7,150 bases of DNA from Hyphomicrobiales bacterium (lineage in GTDB: Bacteria; Pseudomonadota; Alphaproteobacteria; Rhizobiales; Kaistiaceae): contig JAFKJZ010000122.1 in NCBI GenBank assembly GCA_017305815.1, positions 1-7,150 on the forward strand. The letters run 5' to 3'. Made by a program: the position numbers and the translations under genes. Shown piece by piece: positions 6,875-7,150 of the stretch; position 1 is the first letter of the stretch; every line of letters begins with the position of its first letter. The notes below the pieces were generated by a model. It ran no database searches. It worked only from the letters and a program-made list of their open reading frames with translations, and was not told the origin of the DNA.

Positions 6875-6900
6875 TCCTGAACATTCTAGAATATTCAGGA
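6875..6900. promoter_or_regulatory. 26-bp near-perfect palindrome, probable operator
   Basis: The plus-strand half TCCTGAACATTCT is mirrored by AGAATATTCAGGA; 12 of 13 positions pair. Inside, GAACATTC (6879-6886) and GAATATTC (6889-6896) repeat with a 10-base period, one helical turn. It sits about 8 to 33 bases after the predicted transcription start, a usual place for a repressor to block transcription. As RNA it could also fold into a hairpin covering the leader-ORF Shine-Dalgarno. The regulator family cannot be named from this, and no regulator gene is in the window. Confidence 0.55.
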
Positions 6901-6914
6901 TCCATAAGATTGGG

Positions 6915-6943
6915 ATCATAGAAATATAGAACGTCCATGTCGA
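6915..6943 (-). promoter_or_regulatory. Predicted sigma70-like promoter of the operon
   Basis: On the minus strand, TCGACA (6943-6938; consensus TTGACA, 5 of 6) is followed by exactly 17 bases and TATGAT (6920-6915; consensus TATAAT, 5 of 6). It lies in the AT-rich island and points towards the binding-protein gene. A transcription start near 6908 would give a leader of about 160 bases. No equally good hexamer pair was found closer to the gene. Confidence 0.55.
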
Positions 6944-7150
6944 TATTGCGGGCCATTGTACGATTATGTTTCGATGCATCCGCTCAAAACAAAACGGATA
7001 TGTCTCTATAGCCGGATCGCCAGGACCATCCGGAAGGATGTAATTCGCGAAGACTGTTACGCTGCCGCAGATGCGGCGAGCCCTCCTGCTCGGCGCGGAG
7101 CGCGCAAGCGACCGATCGGCTATTCGTCCCGCGCCAGGCGATACACGGCC
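6944..7150. other. Upstream flank without a recognisable gene
   Basis: No supported gene is seen. On the minus strand the right edge reads ..VYRLARDE then TAG at 7122-7120, which could be the end of a gene lying outside, but nine codons are not enough to judge. Four ATCCG/CGGAT half-motifs occur at 6978-6982, 6995-6999, 7013-7017 and 7028-7032. The last two form a 6-bp inverted repeat (CCGGAT/ATCCGG, 7012-7033) with a 10-base spacer, followed on the minus strand by a T-rich stretch at 6983-6994. GCCGC/GCGGC at 7064-7077 is a further small stem. None is a convincing intrinsic terminator. Confidence 0.4.

Noticed and set aside
6828..6938. Minus-strand frame of 36 codons (MDVLYFYDPN...)
   Set aside because: Its first ATG lies upstream of the predicted transcription start, between the promoter elements, and has no Shine-Dalgarno; internal ATGs have none either. 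An open frame of this length in AT-rich DNA is easily due to chance.
7071..7150. Plus-strand ATG at 7071 opening a frame to the right edge (MRRALLLGAERA...)
   Set aside because: No ribosome binding site (GCTGCCGCAG precedes it), only 26 codons visible, and no recognisable motif.
6860..7150. Minus-strand frame open from the right edge to a TAA near 6858
   Set aside because: It would run through the promoter and AT-rich island; the product has no recognisable pattern, and the shorter frame ending at 7120 is an equally likely end of an outside gene.
1..7150. CRISPR arrays, tRNA or rRNA genes, complete insertion sequences
   Set aside because: No regularly spaced repeats, no tRNA-like cloverleaf or conserved rRNA segments, and no transposase frame were seen on either strand.

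Overview
The window looks like one stretch of a GC-rich proteobacterial genome. An alphaproteobacterium of the Hyphomicrobiales (Rhizobiales) type is my best guess, from base composition, codon use and the gene repertoire; this is inference, with no marker gene to prove it. All six recognisable genes lie on the minus strand, read from right to left, and form what appears to be a single operon. Long plus-strand open frames across the window are antisense shadows of these genes.

Right flank and control region (6750-7150): about 400 bases without a clear gene. Positions 6831-6930 contain only 30 G or C in 100 bases, so they form an AT-rich island in otherwise GC-rich DNA. On the minus strand it holds, in order, a good sigma70-like promoter (-35 TCGACA, 17-base spacer, -10 TATGAT), a 26-bp near-perfect palindrome just after the predicted transcription start, an 11-codon leader ORF with its own Shine-Dalgarno sequence, and an 8-base inverted repeat that can mask the ribosome binding site of the first structural gene.

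Transport genes (2134-6749): a periplasmic binding protein with a twin-arginine-like signal peptide, a duplicated ATPase, and two different RbsC-type permeases. Together they make a complete ABC importer of the ribose/autoinducer-2 (CUT2) class. The binding protein gene is separated from the ATPase gene by about 100 bases containing a GNRA-loop hairpin. ATPase, permease 1 and permease 2 overlap and are probably translationally coupled.

Enzyme genes (1-2101): a DszC/SfnB-like flavin-dependent monooxygenase with an acyl-CoA-dehydrogenase fold, then a luciferase-like FMN-dependent monooxygenase of the NtaA/SnaA/DszA family, cut by the left edge after 259 codons. This enzyme pair is typical of routes that oxidise organosulfur compounds (or aminocarboxylates) to release sulfur or nitrogen.

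Working model (inference): the importer brings in a small, perhaps sugar-like, organosulfur or N-substituted compound and the two flavoenzymes oxidise it in the cytoplasm. A flavin reductase would be needed and is not in the window. The pairing of a sugar-class importer with DszA/DszC-type enzymes, and the elaborate leader, are the most interesting aspects. The substrate cannot be read from the sequence.
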